Below, in pieces: positions 6,434 to 6,551 of a stretch of 6,551 bases of DNA. The stretch spans positions 1 to 6,551 of the forward strand of contig CAIYQS010000240.1 in NCBI GenBank assembly GCA_903928395.1, read 5' to 3'. Numbering within the stretch: position 1 is the stretch's first letter; every line of letters begins with the position of its first letter. Under the pieces are notes generated by a model. That model did no database searches and was not told where the DNA came from. It was given only the letters and a program-made list of their open reading frames with translations. Source of the DNA: an uncultured Actinomycetes bacterium (GTDB taxonomy: Bacteria > Actinomycetota > Actinomycetes > Nanopelagicales > Nanopelagicaceae). The position numbers were made by a program, and so were the translations under genes.

Positions 6434-6447
6434 GTGTTCTGTTCCAC

Positions 6448-6483
6448 GACATAGTTGACAGATGTGGCGAGACATAGTTGACA
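6448..6483. repeat. Two-copy 13-base direct repeat with 23-base period
   Basis: GACATAGTTGACA occurs exactly at 6448-6460 and 6471-6483, separated by GATGTGGCGA. On the minus strand the unit reads TGTCAACTATGTC. No other copy is seen in the window. Paired short repeats starting with TGTCA resemble the transposase-binding ends of some IS481-like insertion sequences, but no transposase is present, so this may be an IS remnant or a regulator binding pair. The motif and spacing are certain; the nature is inference. Confidence 0.6.
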
Positions 6484-6551
6484 CTTTGGGATGTTACAGA
6501 GTCCCCGTCCTAATGCCTTTTCTCAAGTAATTATCTTGTCATTGCTCCATG
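6484..6551. other. Right-end stretch without a recognisable gene
   Basis: No coding frame, RNA gene or hairpin can be supported here. The last three bases are ATG, which could be the start of a gene running out of the window, but no ribosome binding site precedes it and only a weak TGTCAT (6537-6542) sits at leaderless spacing. Confidence 0.3.

Noticed and set aside
6399..6452. N-terminal extension of the YCII-domain protein to the ATG at 6452
   Set aside because: The extension covers a perfect TATAAT promoter and part of the direct repeat, and the domain begins at the ATG at 6398.
6455..6506. Plus-strand promoter using the TTGACA inside the repeats as a -35 box
   Set aside because: No -10-like hexamer lies 16-18 bases downstream of either TTGACA.

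Overview
The window looks like a piece of an actinobacterial chromosome of moderate GC (mid-40s percent by eye, not counted). Several things point that way. There is an LppM-type lipoprotein. The thiamin pyrophosphate (TPP) riboswitch has the spelling usual in Actinobacteria. At least two genes have a -10 hexamer placed exactly where the transcript would begin at the start codon (leaderless mRNA). Compact, slightly overlapping genes with mid-40s GC would suit a streamlined freshwater actinobacterium (Nanopelagicales-like), but that lineage guess is inference.

Layout, left to right. (1) A complete HSL-type alpha/beta-hydrolase (87-1025, +) has a strong ribosome binding site and a 16-base inverted repeat just upstream. 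(2) A thiamine uptake unit (about 1047-3709, +) follows: promoter, TPP riboswitch, a likely hairpin that hides the ribosome binding site, the substrate-binding protein thiB, and the two-domain permease thiP, which overlaps thiB by 26 bases. No ATPase gene (thiQ) follows. (3) A PYROXD2/phytoene-desaturase-like FAD oxidoreductase on the minus strand (3698 to about 5218) has its 3' end overlapping the 3' end of thiP. (4) Divergent from it, a lipoprotein with a C-terminal membrane segment (LppM family, 5259-6020, +) appears to be leaderless. (5) Converging on that gene, with only 3 bases between them, is a small YCII/DGPF-domain protein (6024-6398, -), also apparently leaderless, with a perfect TATAAT. 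(6) The right end (6399-6551) holds no gene that can be recognised, but it has a 13-base direct repeat in two copies 23 bases apart.

The only functional unit that can be tied together is riboswitch-thiB-thiP: when TPP is scarce, the cell would make the thiamine importer. The other genes look like single-gene transcription units. The observations most worth a second look are the missing ATPase with the abrupt thiP end, the cysteine-free ThiB, the matching leaderless promoters, and the repeat pair at the right edge. Nothing in the window amounts to a clear new biological system.
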